Source: an uncultured Clostridia bacterium
GTDB taxonomy: Bacteria > Bacillota > Clostridia > Oscillospirales > Oscillospiraceae
Direction of reading: 5' to 3'
Assembly: GCA_947367115.1 (NCBI GenBank)
Contig: CANBCW010000024.1
Location: 1-33,546 of the forward strand
DNA length: 33,546 nucleotides
A model generated the notes under the pieces. That model ran no database searches. It had not been told where the DNA came from and worked only from the letters and a program-made list of their open reading frames with translations. The position numbers and the translations under genes were made by a program. Each line of letters opens with the position of its first letter. The first letter of the stretch is position 1. Positions 8,251-15,601 of this stretch are shown here, one piece after another.

Positions 8251-8478
8251 TTGAGCAGATTAAAAGACTTGCGCAAAGAACGGCATTTGACACAGGTGCA
8301 AATGCAAATGCTCACTGGAATCGACCAAAGTGACTATTCAAAGATTGAAAGCGGACGCAGATATCTGACGTTTGAACAGTGCAAACGTGTCGCGCTGGCC
8401 TTAAATACCAGTATGGACTACCTTGCCGGCTTGACTGATGAAAAGCGCCCCTATCCCCGCAGCGCTGCGGATCTGTAA
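8251..8478 (+). CDS. Small XRE-family DNA-binding regulator
   Basis: A 75-residue protein that is almost only a helix-turn-helix domain of the Cro/C1 type: LKDLRKERHLTQVQMQMLTG, then DQSDYSKIESGRRYLTFEQC as recognition helix and turn, ending LALNTSMDYLAGLTDE. I prefer the TTG at 8251 because AGAGGTGAT (8238-8246) pairs with the 16S tail at ideal spacing. The in-frame ATG at 8245 lies inside that sequence and would be too close. It is divergent from the lipoprotein gene, with TAGGTCA repeats between them, so it probably regulates that gene and itself. No ligand-binding domain is present. Confidence 0.8.
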   Translation: MSRLKDLRKERHLTQVQMQMLTGIDQSDYSKIESGRRYLTFEQCKRVALALNTSMDYLAGLTDEKRPYPRSAADL

Positions 8479-8490
8479 GGTTCGCAGCAG

Positions 8491-8526
8491 CACAGGCAGC
8501 CCCGCTTTACCAGGGGGCTGCCTGTG
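8491..8526 (+). terminator. Hairpin terminator after the XRE gene
   Basis: CACAGGCAGCCCC (8491-8503) pairs perfectly with GGGGCTGCCTGTG (8514-8526), a 13-bp stem 12 bases after the stop codon. Only a short tttg follows, so termination may be partial. The convergent metallo-beta-lactamase gene ends 120 bases further on. Confidence 0.65.
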
Positions 8527-8644
8527 TTTGTCATACCGTTTCATGAGGAATCTACGCATTTTATTGATATTTGCAGTAAAATTGGTGCCAAGATCCTTAA
8601 TTTACCGGCATATCCACGCGCCCCTCAGGATCGGAGGGGTACGC

Positions 8645-10249
8645 TTATTTCTTGGAATATTTATCGCACAGGGCGTTGATTTGATCCGTAAATCTTGCCA
8701 GTTCCTTATTGGACAAGCCCCTGCTCTGTTCAATGATCTGCAGCAGCCGCTTTCCTGCCAGGAGCAGCTTCTCAAAGATGGCATTGCCACGGCGGCGGCC
8801 ATCGGAGAGCTTGGTGATTTTCACGATAACACCCTTGGCGGTACACTGCCCGGTCAGGAGGTCATATTCATCACCGCTGTATGGCGCAACAGCCGGAACA
8901 CCGAGCTTCTCCGTGATGTGAGCGGCAAAGCTGTCGCAGACCTCGTCATCACCATGATTGGTGAACACCCGCACCGGCTTATTCGTCATATGACCGAGCC
9001 AAGCTACCATCATATCCCGATCCGCATGACCGCTGATACCGGAAATGGTGGCAATGCGGGCGTTGACGGCGATATCCTCACCAAAAAGGCGAACCGAGGC
9101 AGCACCCTCCACCAGCTTTCTGCCAACAGTGCCCTCGGACTGATAGCCCACAAACAGCACGGTGCTGTCCCCCCGCCACAGATTGTGCTTCAGATGGTGG
9201 CGGATTCGACCCGCTTCGCACATGCCGGAGGCGGACAGGATGACCTTCGGTGTCCTGTCCTCGTTGATGAGCTTGGAATCGTCGGCGGTAATGGACAGCC
9301 GCAATCCGGGGAAGCTGATGGGATCGATGCCCCGACTCAGCAGTTCCAGTGTTTCGTCATCATAATAATCCGTCAGACCGGAGGAATAGATCTTCGTCGC
9401 CTCCACTGCCAAAGGACTATCCACATACACCGCAAAATCCGGATGACCCCGCAGCAGCCCCTGCTCCCGGATGATGCGAATCAGATACAGCAGCTCCTGC
9501 GTCCTGCCGATGGCGAAGGACGGAATGACCACATTACCGCCCCGGTCAAAGGTATCCTGCAAAATTTCCGTCAATTGGCTCACATAATCAGGCCGTTCTC
9601 CGTGAAGGCGGTCGCCATAGGTGGATTCGATGACCACATAATCTGCGTCGGGCGGCATCTGAGGATCTCGAATCAGCGGCCGCTCCTTGTTGCCAAGGTC
9701 GCCGGAGAACAGCAGCGTCCGCGTCTCCCCCTCCTCACAGATCTCAATGTAAATACTGGATGACCCCAGCAGATGACCCGCATCGTAGAATCGGATGGAA
9801 ACCCCGGGGAATACCTCTACCGTCTCACCGTATGGGTACGCAAGGAACTGCATCATGGTCTGCTCCGTGTCACGCATGGTGTACATGGGTACATAGGGAG
9901 ACTGACCGGCACGCTGAGCCTTCCGGTTGCGCCACTGGGCTTCAAACTCCTGGATGTGCGCAGAGTCCCGGAGCATGATATTACAGAGTCGGCGGGTAGC
10001 CTCGGTAGAGTAAATCGGGCCTTTATACCCCTTTGCGACCATAGCGGGCAGTTTGCCGGAATGATCGATATGAGCATGAGTCAGAAATATCGCATCAATC
10101 TCCCCCGGAGTCACCGGCAGCTCGCAGTTTTCGTAGAGATCCATGCCCTGTTCCATGCCGCAGTCGATCAGGATATGCTTGCCGCAAGCCTCCAGAAGCG
10201 TGCAGGAACCAGTAACCTCATGAGCCGCGCCTAAAAATGTCAGTTTCAT
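8645..10249 (-). CDS. Beta-CASP metallo-beta-lactamase RNA-processing nuclease
   Basis: Predicted zinc-dependent endo/exoribonuclease, cytoplasmic. With the start at MKLTF (10247-10249), preceded on the minus strand by GGAGTGA, the protein has 534 residues. The metallo-beta-lactamase core shows THAHIDH with H58, H60, D62 and H63, then GHLLGSSS and SGDLGN. The inserted beta-CASP domain follows with ESTYGDR, PSFAIGRTQELLYLI and SASGMCEAGRIRHHL, and the RMMBL segment ISGHADRDMMVAWL with FTNHGDD. The order matches the bacterial/archaeal CPSF-like group (TTHA0252-like) rather than RNase J, which has a different C-terminal domain. A variable 65-residue tail follows. It stands alone. The substrate is unknown. 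Confidence 0.85.
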   Translation of the reverse strand: MKLTFLGAAHEVTGSCTLLEACGKHILIDCGMEQGMDLYENCELPVTPGEIDAIFLTHAHIDHSGKLPAMVAKGYKGPIYSTEATRRLCNIMLRDSAHIQEFEAQWRNRKAQRAGQSPYVPMYTMRDTEQTMMQFLAYPYGETVEVFPGVSIRFYDAGHLLGSSSIYIEICEEGETRTLLFSGDLGNKERPLIRDPQMPPDADYVVIESTYGDRLHGERPDYVSQLTEILQDTFDRGGNVVIPSFAIGRTQELLYLIRIIREQGLLRGHPDFAVYVDSPLAVEATKIYSSGLTDYYDDETLELLSRGIDPISFPGLRLSITADDSKLINEDRTPKVILSASGMCEAGRIRHHLKHNLWRGDSTVLFVGYQSEGTVGRKLVEGAASVRLFGEDIAVNARIATISGISGHADRDMMVAWLGHMTNKPVRVFTNHGDDEVCDSFAAHITEKLGVPAVAPYSGDEYDLLTGQCTAKGVIVKITKLSDGRRRGNAIFEKLLLAGKRLLQIIEQSRGLSNKELARFTDQINALCDKYSKK

Positions 10250-10379
10250 AGTTATCACTCCCTTGCTTATACTATACCACAAATATGTTAGGCAGGAAAT
10301 GAGATGGAAATAATTTAACAATTTGGAATAATAAACAAAAAAGTAATGTATCGTTCATGCAATATTCACAAAGGCCAGA

Positions 10380-10405
10380 TATACTGATCTCGTTCCTAGG
10401 AACGA
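10380..10405 (+). promoter_or_regulatory. -10 box followed by a perfect palindromic operator
   Basis: TATACT at 10380-10385 is a plausible -10 with a poor -35. Five bases later TCGTTCCTAGGAACGA (10390-10405) is a perfect 16-bp palindrome, flanked by GAT/ATC. A regulator bound there would cover the transcription start. Symmetric sites of this length suit MarR/TetR-type dimers. The cognate regulator is unknown. Confidence 0.5.
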
Positions 10406-10432
10406 TATCTATTTTAAGTGAGGTCTTTCAGT

Positions 10433-10546
10433 TTGAAAAAGAAGTTTTCCTGTTACCTGATGATGCTGGGTGCTGCCATGGGACGCCCCGGAACCCTTGA
10501 GGAATACAAACTTCTCAATCAGGTCTTGCAGGGTAAATTGCAGTAA
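10433..10546 (+). CDS. Hypothetical 37-residue small protein
   Basis: TTG start with GAGG nine bases upstream (within gtgaggtc), 37 codons, TAA at 10544. The product begins KKKFSCYLMMLGAAMGRPG and ends in a helix-prone LEEYKLLNQVLQGKL segment. I do not recognise the family. Support for reality: a good ribosome binding site, the palindrome upstream, and a terminator starting right after the stop, so the whole unit is under 200 bases. Alternatives are a small regulatory RNA with a chance ORF, or a regulated leader whose downstream genes have been lost. There is one cysteine (residue 7) and no proper signal peptide. Confidence 0.45.
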   Translation: MKKKFSCYLMMLGAAMGRPGTLEEYKLLNQVLQGKLQ

Positions 10547-10577
10547 AAAACCGGCTGCCGCGGCAGCCGGTTTTTTT
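10545..10577. terminator. Bidirectional rho-independent terminator
   Basis: CCGGCTGCCG and CGGCAGCCGG (10551-10570) form a GC-rich stem flanked by an A-run (10545-10550) and a T-run (10571-10577). It terminates the small plus-strand unit and, read on the minus strand, htpG, whose stop codon (10576-10578) overlaps the T-run. Confidence 0.9.
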
Positions 10578-12453
10578 ATTTCATCAGCTTACACACAAGC
10601 TCGGTATAGGCCACCGGGTCCTCCAGCGGCAGCTCCGCCATGAGCTGAGCCTGATACATGAGAAGCTGGGCATAATCCTTCGCCTTCAGCGGATCGGAGG
10701 TCATGGCACTGACCATAGCCTTCACCGCCTCATGCTCCGCGTTCAGCTCCAGAATGCGGCCCACAGGATAGGCAAACTCCGGGTTCATGCGCTTCATATA
10801 CTTTTCCATTTCGAAGCTCATGCCAGCCTCGGGCACCATCGCCACCGGATGACTGCCCAAATCGGCAGACAGACGAACCTCCTTCACCTGCTCGCCCAGG
10901 GTTTCCTTGACGAAGGTCAGGAAGCCCTTCATCTCCTCAGCCTTGTTCTCCAGTTCTTTTTTCTCATCCTCCGTCCGCAGACCCAAATCTTCGGATGCGG
11001 CGTTGCAGAACTGCTTTTCGCTGTAGGTCATCAGGGTCTGGGGGATGAACTCATCCACATCTTCGGTGAACAGCAGAACATCGTAGCCCTTGGCAGAAAG
11101 TGTCTGCACCTGAGGGAGCTTGGCAAGACGCTCTTTACTCTCGCCGCTGACATAGTAGATCTTCTCCTGCCCCTCTGCCATAGCATCCACGTATTCCTTC
11201 AGGGAGATCAGCTTCCCTTCCTTATTGGAATAGTACAGCAGCAGATCCTGACAGGCATCCTTATGGGCACCGTAATCGGAGACCGTGCCGTACTTCAGCT
11301 GACGGCCAAAGGCGGCGTAGAACTTTTCGTAATTCTCCCGGTCGTTTTCCAGCATAGACTTCAGCTCGGATTTGATTTTCTTCTCGATATTCCGGGCAAT
11401 GACAGTCAGCTGGCGGTCATGCTGGAGCATTTCACGGCTGATGTTCAGGGACAGATCCTGGCTGTCCACAATGCCCCGGACAAAGCCAAAGTATTCCGGC
11501 AGCAGATCCTCGCAATTATCCATGATCATCACACCGGAGGAATAGAGCTGCAAGCCCCGCTTGAAATCCCGGGAGTAGAAATCCATGGGAGCCTTGCCGG
11601 GGATATACAGCAGCGCCTTAAAGGAGACTGTACCCTCGGCACTGGAGTGGATGACCCGCAGGGGCTTTTGATAGTCGAAGAATTTCTCCCGATAGAAGCT
11701 GTCGTATTCCTCATCCGTCACGTCCTTTTTGGAGCGCTGCCAGATGGGCACCATGGAGTTCAGGGTGTCCTCTTCCATGTAAGACTCATACTCATCGCTA
11801 TCTTCCTTCTTGCGGGATTTGGAGATCTCCATGCGGATGGGATAGCGGATATAGTCGGAATACTTGCGCACCAGTTCCCGGATGCGGTATTCCTGCAGGA
11901 ATTCAGAGTACTTGTCATCCTCGGTATCGGCCTTCAGGGTCATGATGATGTCCGTACCGGGGGCAGACTTTTCCGTTTCCTCAATGGTGTAGCCGTCCGC
12001 GCCGTCGGAGACCCACTTCCAAGCGGTATCCTCGCCGTACTTTTTGGAGATAACGGTCACGGAAGAGGCCACCATGAAGGCAGAGTAAAAGCCCACGCCG
12101 AACTGACCGATAATGTCGATATCCTCATTCTTTTCCATAGCCTGCTTGAAGCTCAGGCTGCCGGACTTGGCGATGGTGCCCAGATTTTCCTCCATCTCCG
12201 CCTTGTTCATGCCGATGCCGTTATCGGACACGGTGAGGGTGCGGTTCGCTTCATCCCGGGTAATGGTGATCGCCAGATCCTCCCGCGACAGACCTACCTG
12301 ATCGTCAGTCAGGGCGATATAGGCCAGCTTGTCCATAGCATCGCTGGCGTTGGAGATGATCTCCCGCAGGAAGATCTCCCGGTGAGTATAGATCGAATTG
12401 ATCATCAGGTCCAGCAAGCGCTGAGACTCGGCTTTGAATTGCTGTTTTTCCAT
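10576..12453 (-). CDS. htpG: Molecular chaperone HtpG (bacterial Hsp90)
   Basis: ATP-dependent cytoplasmic chaperone acting as a homodimer. The 625-residue length is typical. The N-terminal GHKL ATPase domain (about 1-215) has REIISNASDAMDKL, DNGIGM and GQFGVGFYSAFM, which form the nucleotide pocket. The middle domain (about 230-490) holds DFYSRDFKRGLQLYSSGVMI and the conserved GIVDSQDLSLNISREMLQ. The C-terminal dimerisation domain begins near 510 with VKEVRLS and MSFEMEKYMK. It has no MEEVD tail, as expected in bacteria. AGGACGTG precedes the ATG on the minus strand. The gene is monocistronic, with its own promoter and a CIRCE element in the 5' untranslated region, so it should be under HrcA heat-shock control. 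Confidence 0.97.
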   Translation of the reverse strand: MEKQQFKAESQRLLDLMINSIYTHREIFLREIISNASDAMDKLAYIALTDDQVGLSREDLAITITRDEANRTLTVSDNGIGMNKAEMEENLGTIAKSGSLSFKQAMEKNEDIDIIGQFGVGFYSAFMVASSVTVISKKYGEDTAWKWVSDGADGYTIEETEKSAPGTDIIMTLKADTEDDKYSEFLQEYRIRELVRKYSDYIRYPIRMEISKSRKKEDSDEYESYMEEDTLNSMVPIWQRSKKDVTDEEYDSFYREKFFDYQKPLRVIHSSAEGTVSFKALLYIPGKAPMDFYSRDFKRGLQLYSSGVMIMDNCEDLLPEYFGFVRGIVDSQDLSLNISREMLQHDRQLTVIARNIEKKIKSELKSMLENDRENYEKFYAAFGRQLKYGTVSDYGAHKDACQDLLLYYSNKEGKLISLKEYVDAMAEGQEKIYYVSGESKERLAKLPQVQTLSAKGYDVLLFTEDVDEFIPQTLMTYSEKQFCNAASEDLGLRTEDEKKELENKAEEMKGFLTFVKETLGEQVKEVRLSADLGSHPVAMVPEAGMSFEMEKYMKRMNPEFAYPVGRILELNAEHEAVKAMVSAMTSDPLKAKDYAQLLMYQAQLMAELPLEDPVAYTELVCKLMK

Positions 12454-12479
12454 ATACTTGGTTCACGTCCTTTTTAATA

Positions 12480-12506
12480 TTAGCACTCGAAGTGTCTGAG
12501 TGCTAA
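12480..12506 (-). promoter_or_regulatory. CIRCE element (HrcA operator)
   Basis: TTAGCACTC (12480-12488), nine bases, then GAGTGCTAA (12498-12506): an exact match to the CIRCE consensus TTAGCACTC-N9-GAGTGCTAA. It lies between the -10 box and the htpG start, where HrcA binding blocks transcription. Confidence 0.95.
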
Positions 12507-12507
12507 T

Positions 12508-12535
12508 ATTATAGCCGATATTTCCGAAATTGCAA
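12508..12535 (-). promoter_or_regulatory. htpG promoter
   Basis: On the minus strand TTGCAA (12535-12530), a 16-base spacer, and a perfect TATAAT (12513-12508). The -10 box ends one base before CIRCE, so the operator covers the start site. Confidence 0.8.
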
Positions 12536-12586
12536 GTACCTGCCGCGAAAGTTCTTTGATTATTCATAAATTGCTGTTGCTTTCGC

Positions 12587-12606
12587 AGGGCACGCATGCG
12601 TGCCCT
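12587..12606. promoter_or_regulatory. Perfect 20-bp palindrome upstream of the AEC promoter
   Basis: AGGGCACGCA followed directly by its reverse complement TGCGTGCCCT. It lies four bases upstream of the -35 box of the transporter gene, an activator- or repressor-type position. No T-run follows on either side, so it is not a clear terminator. The regulator is unknown. Confidence 0.5.
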
Positions 12607-12610
12607 CACC

Positions 12611-12639
12611 TTGACATTCCCCCTTCCCGGGCATAAAAT
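12611..12639 (+). promoter_or_regulatory. Promoter of the AEC carrier gene
   Basis: TTGACA (12611-12616), a 17-base spacer, and TAAAAT (12634-12639). The ATG follows at 12671. Confidence 0.8.
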
Positions 12640-12670
12640 AGCATCATACATCCATATAAGAGGTAACGTT

Positions 12671-13582
12671 ATGCTGGATATCTTAGTTCGCGCGGGCTGT
12701 TTTGTTGCCATTATCATTTTGGGCTTTGTGCTGCGCAAAGCAGGTCTGTTCAAAGCGGAGGATTTCACCGTCCTTTCCAAAATCACCATCAAGATCACGC
12801 TGCCTGCTGCCATCGTCACGAGCTTTGCCGGCAAGCAGATCGATCCCAGTATGCTGATCATCGCCCTTCTGGGTATGGGAGGCGGTATTCTGTACATGCT
12901 GCTTGGCTTTTTGACCAATCTGCGAGCCTCCCGGGAAAAGCGAGCCTTTGAGGTGCTGAACCTGCCGGGCTACAATATTGGGAACTTTACCCTGCCCTTC
13001 GTTCAAAGCTTCCTCGGCCCCACCGGAGTCATCGTCACCAGCCTGTTCGACACCGGCAACGCCATTGTCTGTCTTGGCGGCGCGTTCGGCGTGGCCTCCA
13101 TGATCAAGGATGGCCAAGGGTTCTCAATTAAGCGGCTGGGCAAAGCTCTGCTGACCTCAGTCCCATTTCTGACCTACATCATTATGGTGACCACGAACCT
13201 GCTGAACATCCCCATCCCCGCTCCCATTGTTTCCTGTGCCGGGATCATGGGTAATGCCAACGCTTTCATCGCCATGCTGATGATCGGTGTCGGCTTCAAC
13301 CTCAGCGCCGACCGGGCTCAGCTCGGTTCAATCTTTAAGATTCTCACCCTGCGCTATGGCATTGCCGCGGTGCTGGCTCTGATTTTCTACTACCTGCTGC
13401 CCTTCTCTCTGGAAGCCCGACAAACACTGGTGATTCTGGCGTTCAGTCCCATTGGCTCTGCCGTTCCGGCCTTCACCAGCGAGTTAAAAGGTGATGTTGG
13501 TCTTTCCAGTGCCGCCAACTCCATCAGCATCGTGATCAGTATCGTCATCATCATTTCTCTGCTGTCCGTCATGCTGCATTGA
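12671..13582 (+). CDS. AEC-family (auxin efflux carrier-like) permease
   Basis: 303-residue inner-membrane protein with about ten hydrophobic segments in two halves of five. The N-terminal GFVLRKAGLFKAEDFTVLSK is the AEC pattern. Conserved GYNIGNFTLPFVQ in the first half and MGNANAFIAMLMIG with the later FSPIGSAVPAFT in the second are crossover-type polar turns. Bacterial members include malate, malonate and other carboxylate permeases. The decarboxylase pump genes 120 bases downstream suggest an organic-acid substrate, but the specificity cannot be read. The start was chosen at 12671 because AGAGGTAACG precedes that ATG and the promoter ends at 12639. The two downstream genes have their own candidate promoter. 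Confidence 0.85.
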   Translation: MLDILVRAGCFVAIIILGFVLRKAGLFKAEDFTVLSKITIKITLPAAIVTSFAGKQIDPSMLIIALLGMGGGILYMLLGFLTNLRASREKRAFEVLNLPGYNIGNFTLPFVQSFLGPTGVIVTSLFDTGNAIVCLGGAFGVASMIKDGQGFSIKRLGKALLTSVPFLTYIIMVTTNLLNIPIPAPIVSCAGIMGNANAFIAMLMIGVGFNLSADRAQLGSIFKILTLRYGIAAVLALIFYYLLPFSLEARQTLVILAFSPIGSAVPAFTSELKGDVGLSSAANSISIVISIVIIISLLSVMLH

Positions 13583-13631
13583 TCCGCGGCTAAAGCTTGG
13601 TTAAGAAACGGTATTTCCTGTGCCGCTTCCC

Positions 13632-13661
13632 TTGTTTTTCTGAAAGAGGTTATGTTAAAAT
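13632..13661 (+). promoter_or_regulatory. Candidate promoter of the decarboxylase pump genes
   Basis: TTGTTT (13632-13637), an 18-base spacer, and TAAAAT (13656-13661) with an upstream TG making an extended -10. The ATG of the beta subunit is at 13703. Weaker than the other promoters in the window. Confidence 0.55.
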
Positions 13662-13702
13662 ATATCCGATTTTGACTATAAAAACGGAGGTAAACACACG
13701 CA

Positions 13703-14794
13703 ATGGATATTCTGTATGAAAACCTTGCCCGGTTCGAGATCGGCAACGTGGTGATGATCCTGATTGGCTGTCTGCTGATTTACCTGGCCATTGGCAAAGA
13801 AATGGAGCCTTCCTTGCTGCTGCCCATGGGCTTCGGCACGATTCTTGTGAACATCCCCCTGTCTGACGCGCTGGTCGGCCCCATCAGTGAACTGTACCAC
13901 GCCGGTATTGCCAACGAGCTTTTCCCCCTGCTGCTGTTCATCGGCATCGGCGCCATGATCGACTTTGGCCCCCTGCTCTCTAATCCCAAGCTGATGCTCT
14001 TTGGCGCGGCGGCTCAGTTTGGCATCTTCTTTACCCTGTGCATGGCCAGCATGTTCTTCCCGGAGATCGACGCTGCCTCCATCGCCATCATCGGTGCGGC
14101 GGACGGCCCCACTTCCATCGCCGTTGCCAACACGTTGGGTTCCAAATATGTAGGTGCCATCACCGTTGCGGCTTATTCCTACATGGCTCTGGTTCCCATC
14201 ATACAACCGCCGGTCATCAAGCTGCTCACCACCAAGAAGGAGCGCCTGATCCGGATGCCCTACGAGCAGAAGTCCGTTTCCAAGCTGACCCGGATCCTGT
14301 TCCCCATCATTATCACGATCGTGGCCTCCGCGATTATTCCTCAGGCTACCGCTCTGATCGGTTTCCTGATGTTCGGCAATCTGATTCGGGAGTGCGGCGT
14401 TCTGGACTCCCTGTCCGACACGGCTCAAAAGGTGCTGGCAAATCTGATCACCATTTTCCTGGGTATTTCTGTGGCGTTCAATATGACCGCCGCACAGTTC
14501 CTGAAGCTGGATACCCTGCTGATTCTGGGTCTGGGTCTGGTAGCCTTCATCGTAGACACTGCCGGCGGCGTACTGTTTGCTAAATTCCTGAACCTGTTCA
14601 TGAAAAAGAAGATCAATCCCATGATTGGTGCTGCGGGCATCTCCGCCTTCCCCATGTCCGGCCGTATCGTGCATAAGATGGGACTGAAGGAAGATCCTCA
14701 GAACTTCCTTCTGATGCACTCCATCGGTGTCAATGTGTCCGGACAGATCGCCTCCGTTATCGCCGGTGGTATCATTCTGAACTTCTTCAGTTGA
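13703..14794 (+). CDS. Sodium-translocating decarboxylase beta subunit
   Basis: Membrane subunit that decarboxylates carboxybiotin and uses the energy to export Na+; homologous to OadB, MmdB and GcdB. 363 residues with 9 or more membrane segments. Recognisable are GMEPSLLLPMGFG-type sequence near residue 35, and the conserved GAADGPTSIAVANTLGSKYVGAI with the key aspartate of the Na+ path. The C-terminal IGAAGISAFPMSGRIVHKMG and SIGVNVSGQIASVIAGG are also family hallmarks. CGGAGG precedes the ATG. Oxaloacetate, methylmalonyl-CoA, malonate and glutaconyl-CoA pumps share this subunit, so the substrate is open. The carboxyltransferase alpha subunit and biotin carrier are not in the window. Confidence 0.93.
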   Translation: MDILYENLARFEIGNVVMILIGCLLIYLAIGKEMEPSLLLPMGFGTILVNIPLSDALVGPISELYHAGIANELFPLLLFIGIGAMIDFGPLLSNPKLMLFGAAAQFGIFFTLCMASMFFPEIDAASIAIIGAADGPTSIAVANTLGSKYVGAITVAAYSYMALVPIIQPPVIKLLTTKKERLIRMPYEQKSVSKLTRILFPIIITIVASAIIPQATALIGFLMFGNLIRECGVLDSLSDTAQKVLANLITIFLGISVAFNMTAAQFLKLDTLLILGLGLVAFIVDTAGGVLFAKFLNLFMKKKINPMIGAAGISAFPMSGRIVHKMGLKEDPQNFLLMHSIGVNVSGQIASVIAGGIILNFFS

Positions 14795-14817
14795 TTAGAA
14801 ATGGAGGGAATGAGATT

Positions 14818-15012
14818 ATGATTTTACTGTCCAATGTCGCTGAAACCACCCCTGTGGAATCCGCACCCCAGATGTTCTTTGAGCCTGCTAATTTTATCAG
14901 CATGCTCTACTACATGGGTATCGGTATGCTGGTCATCTTCGTGATCATTGGGATCATTATTCTGTCCACTATGGTGATCAACAAGATGTTCTCCAAGAAA
15001 AAGGATACCTAA
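14818..15012 (+). CDS. OadG-like small membrane subunit of the decarboxylase pump
   Basis: 64 residues with one strong transmembrane helix (about 25-50, YMGIGMLVIFVIIGIIILST) and a basic tail MFSKKKDT. The length and single-helix layout match the gamma/delta subunit (OadG family) that anchors the peripheral alpha subunit to the beta subunit. GGAGGGAATGA precedes the ATG, 23 bases after the beta-subunit stop. The N-terminal part is outside-facing by the positive-inside rule. OadG proteins are poorly conserved, so the name rests on topology and context. A terminator follows directly. Confidence 0.75.
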   Translation: MILLSNVAETTPVESAPQMFFEPANFISMLYYMGIGMLVIFVIIGIIILSTMVINKMFSKKKDT

Positions 15013-15023
15013 TGTCCATCACT

Positions 15024-15061
15024 GTGGCTGCTGCGCGTTTGCAGCAGCCACTTGATTTTTT
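15024..15061 (+). terminator. Rho-independent terminator after the pump genes
   Basis: GTGGCTGCTGC (15024-15034) pairs perfectly with GCAGCAGCCAC (15041-15051), loop gcgttt, followed by the T-rich ttgatttttt. The T-tract doubles as the -35 of the next promoter. Confidence 0.9.
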
Positions 15062-15080
15062 GCCAAATCAATTCTATAAT
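15052..15080 (+). promoter_or_regulatory. Promoter upstream of the CD3324-family gene
   Basis: TTGATT (15052-15057), 17 bases, TATAAT (15075-15080). Transcription near 15087 would give a leader of about 140 bases before the GTG at 15226. Confidence 0.7.
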
Positions 15081-15110
15081 ATTCCGGAAATACCACCAGG
15101 AGGATAGGAT

Positions 15111-15137
15111 ATGATCCGTTATGTAAGCGTTGCATAA
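15111..15137 (+). promoter_or_regulatory. Possible 8-codon leader peptide and paired-stem leader
   Basis: AGGAGGATAGGAT precedes ATG 15111, which opens an ORF for MIRYVSVA and stops at 15137. Its 3' end forms a hairpin TTGCATA (15130-15136)/TATGCAA (15146-15152). The segment TGGCTAT (15142-15148) can instead pair with ATAGCCA (15181-15187). The two pairings exclude each other, as in attenuators. A relic of a broken small gene is the alternative. Confidence 0.35.
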
Positions 15138-15225
15138 GCACTGGCTATGCAATTGAAGTAAACCCAATACTGCCTTTGTTATAGCCATTGCTTTCCTGAG
15201 AGCAAAATCATTTTAGGAGGCAACT

Positions 15226-15495
15226 GTGAGCTATAAAAATGCAGAGGATATCCTGCCACGGGAACTGCTGCGTCAGCTGCAGCAGTACGCAGATGGGACA
15301 TGCATCTATATTCCCCGCAAAGCGGAGAATCGGCAATGCCGTGGCTGCAGTCCGGCTTATCGGGAAGAGCTGCTGCAGCGCAATCAGCAGATCCGGCATG
15401 ACCGCCGAATGGGGCTGACCACCCGGCAGCTTGCGGAAAAGTACCATCTTTCCGAAAAGAGTATCAGCAGGATCCTGCGAGAAGGTAACAAGTAA
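15226..15495 (+). CDS. CD3324-family small DNA-binding-type protein
   Basis: 89 residues, GTG start with AGGAGG five bases upstream. The N-terminal SYKNAEDILPRELLRQLQQY and the IYIPRKAENR segment match the CD3324 family of Clostridia as I remember it. The C-terminal half LTTRQLAEKYHLSEKSISRIL is a clear helix-turn-helix, similar to Mor/resolvase-type ends. The function is not established; a transcription factor is the simplest reading. It is followed by a terminator and then a GNAT acetyltransferase gene, a neighbourhood I recall for this family but cannot verify here. A long, structured leader precedes it. Confidence 0.7.
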   Translation: MSYKNAEDILPRELLRQLQQYADGTCIYIPRKAENRQCRGCSPAYREELLQRNQQIRHDRRMGLTTRQLAEKYHLSEKSISRILREGNK

Positions 15496-15498
15496 CAT

Positions 15499-15531
15499 GA
15501 TGGGCCGGGATGCACCGGCCCATCCTTTTTT
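15499..15531 (+). terminator. Rho-independent terminator after the CD3324-family gene
   Basis: GATGGGCCGG (15499-15508) pairs with CCGGCCCATC (15515-15524), loop gatgca, followed by cttttttata. It separates this gene from the acetyltransferase, although read-through is possible. Confidence 0.9.
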
Positions 15532-15601
15532 ATAATGTAAGATGAGGTGGCATTTTTCAAAAAGACATGGTAAGATGATTTTATTGAGAGGAGGTCTCAC
15601 A

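Noticed and set aside
8621..8639. Terminator of the beta-CASP nuclease gene (CCCCTC/GAGGGG)
   Set aside because: Only a 6-bp stem and no T-run on the minus strand; too weak to list.
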